Below, one piece after another: positions 60,237 through 62,756 of a stretch of DNA of 62,756 nt. The translations under genes and the position numbers were made by a program. The notes under the pieces were generated by a model. That model was not told the DNA's origin, did no database searches, and worked only from the letters and a program-made list of their open reading frames with translations. The DNA comes from Kiritimatiellota bacterium (GTDB taxonomy: Bacteria; Verrucomicrobiota; Lentisphaeria; Oligosphaerales; JAADHN01). Positions within the stretch are counted from its first letter, which is position 1. Every line of letters starts with the position of its first letter. Where the stretch lies: assembly GCA_013151865.1 (NCBI GenBank), contig JAADHN010000008.1:1-62756 (forward strand), read 5' to 3'.

Positions 60237-60983
60237 ATGCGAAAAACGCGTTTCACCCTGATCGAAATCCTGGCCGCCATGGCCGTGCTCACGGTACTCA
60301 TGGCCATGGTCTTCACCTTCTTCGCCAGCGCCCAAAAGGCCTGGAGCATTACGGACACCAATACCCGAATCTACGAGAACGCCCGGGTCGTTTTCGACCT
60401 GATTTCCCGCGATTTGCAGTGTGCTCTGGCTTCGAAAGAGTCGGGACGGGAGATTCCGTTCTACCAAGCTTTCGGCACGGATTTCGACCCAAATAACTGG
60501 AACAAGCGCTTGGCCTTGTATTTCGTTACGGTTGCTCCGCCTACAACCACTGCACAGACGCAGATTTGCGAAGTCGGTTATCAATTGTATACCGGTAGCG
60601 CCTCATCGCACAGTGGAGACAGATACTGGCTGCGCCGGAGCCGTACGTGCGATTCAGACGGGGCTGTGTGGAACTTCTACGGCGTGACAGCGGTCGCCGG
60701 GGCCTTGTCCCCAGGGGGCTCGAATTGGACCGACATCGGCGCGACCGGAACCCAAAAAGTCATACCAGGGGTTGAGAGCATCCGATTCGACTTGTTTCCG
60801 GCAACCACGTGGAACGCCAGCCAGACCCGGAATGAACTCCCGAAAGCGGTTCGGGTGACCATTACCCTCTTCGACCCGAAACTGATGAATGTTCCAGACC
60901 CCGTGCGCAACGCGGAGATCGAAAAAAGCAAACGTACGTTCAGCAAATTGATCTTCCTGCCGACCCAACAGCAGGTGTATTGA
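60237..60983 (+). CDS. Prepilin-type pseudopilin, GspJ-like / Verru_Chthon cassette C-like
   Basis: 248 aa from ATG 60237, chosen for gtgaggag upstream and the short leader MRKTR. FTLIEILAAMAVLTVLMAMV is the class III signal and helix with Glu +5. SAQKAWSITDTNTRIYENAR then RVVFDLISRDLQ is the region typical of GspJ and cassette C proteins. A VRVTITLFDPK strand lies near the end. Confidence 0.88.
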   Translation: MRKTRFTLIEILAAMAVLTVLMAMVFTFFASAQKAWSITDTNTRIYENARVVFDLISRDLQCALASKESGREIPFYQAFGTDFDPNNWNKRLALYFVTVAPPTTTAQTQICEVGYQLYTGSASSHSGDRYWLRRSRTCDSDGAVWNFYGVTAVAGALSPGGSNWTDIGATGTQKVIPGVESIRFDLFPATTWNASQTRNELPKAVRVTITLFDPKLMNVPDPVRNAEIEKSKRTFSKLIFLPTQQQVY

Positions 60984-61283
60984 CGAGGTGTTGGAGACCG
61001 CGGTCCCGTTAGAGTTCCGCGTTGCCGCTTCGCTGCCGACATCCGGATGTCAGCCCGTCTCACTGCGTTCGGCTCAGGCGGCAGTCTCGGGAGGTCGTTC
61101 ACGGCCGACCGGAGTGTGCGGATCGGGCAACAGGCGTCGCTTTTGTGGCGAAGGCAGTTGAGGGCGACCTTCTCAGGTGCGCGGGTCGCTGAAGCTCCCC
61201 GCAACTTCCGCGTGAACGCGGAACTCAGACAAACGAGTCGTCTTCGCGACCGAAAACGCAATCACAATCGGAGGCACGGAACC
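60984..61283. repeat. Spacer with 12-bp inverted repeat inside the prepilin cassette
   Basis: 300 bases with no gene. gagttccgcgtt at 61012-61023 is exactly reverse-complementary to aacgcggaactc at 61215-61226, enclosing about 190 bases. This may be a small insertion-derived element between the third and fourth genes. cggaggca just before 61284 is the ribosome site of the next gene. Confidence 0.45.
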
Positions 61284-62756
61284 ATGGTTCGGTGGCCGTT
61301 CAAGAAAAAAAGCCCAACCCCTTCTTCCCCGGTCGGGGACAAAGAAACTCCTGCCCGCGACTCCGAGCATGGTGTGGCTTTGCTGCTCACCCTGGGGGCA
61401 CTCGCCTTGCTCATGGTCCTGGCTGTGAGTTTCGCGTTTCAGTCGCGGGTCAATCTCCAAGGGGCGCAAGTCAATGCCGACACGATTCGCGCCCGACTGC
61501 TTGCCGAATCCGCACTCGAGCGGGCCATGGCATTCCTCCATTACAACTATGACTACGCCGGTCCGCCCGCCCAGACCGACCCGACAAGAGACGTTTATCC
61601 TGCCACGCGAACGAACGGCAAGTACATCTTCGGCTACTGCAACGACGGGGACTGGACTGGACGTTTTTACGCTGTATCCACGGCTCCCTCTCTGGACCAA
61701 GCCGGTGTTGAAACCGCCTTGGCAGCCAATGTGGGTTTCGATTTCACACCGAGTTGGATGTATCAGACTGACGCCTCAAGTCCTCATCCGCTGGTACTGA
61801 CGAACGGGCTGGGCAGCACGTGGCAACCGAGCTGGCAGCACACATGGGGCCCGGAACCCTATACCGACCAGAATGGCAACGGCGCGTACGACAGCGGCGA
61901 ACCTTTCACGGATCTCAATGGGAACGGCAGTTGGGACAACGATGGGGCTCTTATGGGCCGCATTGCCTTTCTCGTTGTGGATGAGTCCGGGAAACTCGAT
62001 CCCACGTCGTGCGTGACCTTTCATGAGCCGTATTCCGACTATGACCGCAACGGTTCTTACACTGCCGGGGAGAAATTCTGGGATTGGGACGGCAACAGCG
62101 CCTACTCGACCGGCACTCTGCCTGAAGGTTCCGAGCCTCGTGTGGGGGCCTCTACCCAGGAAATCGACCTCATCCCTGCCGCAATAAACAACACTATTGC
62201 CAACCTCTTTCGCTCCAATATGCCCGGGGCTTCCGGCGGGACGCCTCTGCAGTGGTTTTCCTGGTACAACATCCGGCAAGGCATCCCTCAAGCATCCATG
62301 TCTGATGCCCAGGCCAAACTGTGCACGCTGACGCTCTTCCCGTTCAGCTATGACATCGAGGCGTACTACACGGGCGGTGTCCCCAGTTCACCCGCAAATC
62401 AGTTTCACCGGTTCGATCTGGTTAATGTGGACTGGCCGAATGCGGTGGCGGACAAGCCGACAGTACCCTCTCTGACCGGCGGGTCCGGCACGGCATTCTG
62501 GGATACGAGCACCACCCCTCCGACCATCACTACCAGCCTTCCGGCCGGCGGCGGTGCGATCCCGTGGTTGTCGCAGATGGTAGCAGAGGACGGCACCACC
62601 AGCGTGAGCAATCAGGTCGCCGCCAATCTCATCGACTACTGCGATCAGGACTCGGACGGCACGGAGAACGCCACGAGCAATTATAACCCCGGCGCACTTA
62701 CGGCCACCTACTGCGGACTCGAACGCGTCCCGTATATCAATGAGGTTCAATTTGAG
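61284..62756 (+). CDS. PilX/GspK-like large cassette protein with EF-hand-like loops (partial, right edge)
   Basis: Starts ATG 61284 with ggaggca upstream and is open for 491 codons to the window end. N-terminus: ~30 polar residues, then EHGVALLLTLGALALLMVLA, a PilX/GspK-type helix, then FQSRVNLQGAQVNADTIRAR and LLAESALERAMAF, the conserved post-helix segment. A middle region carries three Asp-rich loops with calcium-binding character: DQNGNGAYDSGEPF and DLNGNGSWDND near 190-213, DYDRNGSYTAGEKFWDWDGN near 248-267. A DQDSDGTEN loop lies near 454. It corresponds in position to GspK or to cassette protein A. The end of the protein lies outside the window. Confidence 0.8.
   Translation, partial: MVRWPFKKKSPTPSSPVGDKETPARDSEHGVALLLTLGALALLMVLAVSFAFQSRVNLQGAQVNADTIRARLLAESALERAMAFLHYNYDYAGPPAQTDPTRDVYPATRTNGKYIFGYCNDGDWTGRFYAVSTAPSLDQAGVETALAANVGFDFTPSWMYQTDASSPHPLVLTNGLGSTWQPSWQHTWGPEPYTDQNGNGAYDSGEPFTDLNGNGSWDNDGALMGRIAFLVVDESGKLDPTSCVTFHEPYSDYDRNGSYTAGEKFWDWDGNSAYSTGTLPEGSEPRVGASTQEIDLIPAAINNTIANLFRSNMPGASGGTPLQWFSWYNIRQGIPQASMSDAQAKLCTLTLFPFSYDIEAYYTGGVPSSPANQFHRFDLVNVDWPNAVADKPTVPSLTGGSGTAFWDTSTTPPTITTSLPAGGGAIPWLSQMVAEDGTTSVSNQVAANLIDYCDQDSDGTENATSNYNPGALTATYCGLERVPYINEVQFE

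Overview
The window is a high-GC bacterial chromosome segment (most genes look about 65-70% G+C by eye) whose gene content points to an uncultivated member of the PVC group or a neighbouring phylum (Lentisphaerota, Kiritimatiellota, Verrucomicrobiota, Planctomycetota or Hydrogenedentota). The pointers are a four-gene prepilin cassette of the kind known from Verrucomicrobia, very large secreted glycan-active proteins, a PfkB-HAD fusion, duplicated DegT aminotransferases and several families of intergenic hairpin repeats. The exact phylum cannot be fixed from the sequence alone. No rRNA, tRNA, CRISPR array or intact insertion sequence was seen.

Layout. 1-180 is a hairpin repeat. 386-3238 (-) and 3825-6938 (+, GH20) are divergent glycosidase genes. 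7209-12647 is a housekeeping block: rlmN, a small membrane protein, an opposite-strand membrane protein, purO, hisD and a frameshifted hisC. 12728-29133 is a run of eight genes all on the minus strand, probably one or two transcription units. In order of transcription it holds an M50-type membrane protease, an ABC-type solute-binding protein, a PHP phosphoesterase, a DegT aminotransferase, a 1108-aa secreted PHP-like protein, a GH36-like protein, a GH42-like protein and a GH98-like protein. 29832-34358 (+) holds a short coupled ORF, a GT4 glycosyltransferase, a polysaccharide deacetylase and the PfkB-HAD fusion. 34408-36636 (-, GH123/DUF4091-like) and 36905-40633 (+, GH42-like) are divergent. 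41118-49717 (+) holds a beta-propeller, a TIM-barrel protein, a GT9 transferase, a second giant PHP-like protein and a second DegT aminotransferase. 50254-54297 (-) is a 1347-aa glycosidase-like protein, preceded by a decayed MinD-family ATPase and its usual small zinc-ribbon neighbour. 55965-57863 (+) is a GH127-like gene followed by a repeat pair. 58863 to the window end (+) is the four-gene prepilin cassette, its last gene cut by the window edge.

How it fits together. About nine large enzymes, most with signal peptides, cover HexNAc (GH20, GH123-like), galactose (GH42-like, GH36-like, possibly GH98-like) and arabinofuranose (GH127-like) chemistry, consistent with degradation of a complex galactose- and HexNAc-containing glycan. 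Secretion could involve the pseudopilin system at the right edge. The most unusual signal is a module found twice: a giant secreted protein (amidotransferase-like fold, degenerate PHP domain, beta-rich tail) next to a DegT aminotransferase. The two copies lie about 20 kb apart in opposite orientation and gene order.
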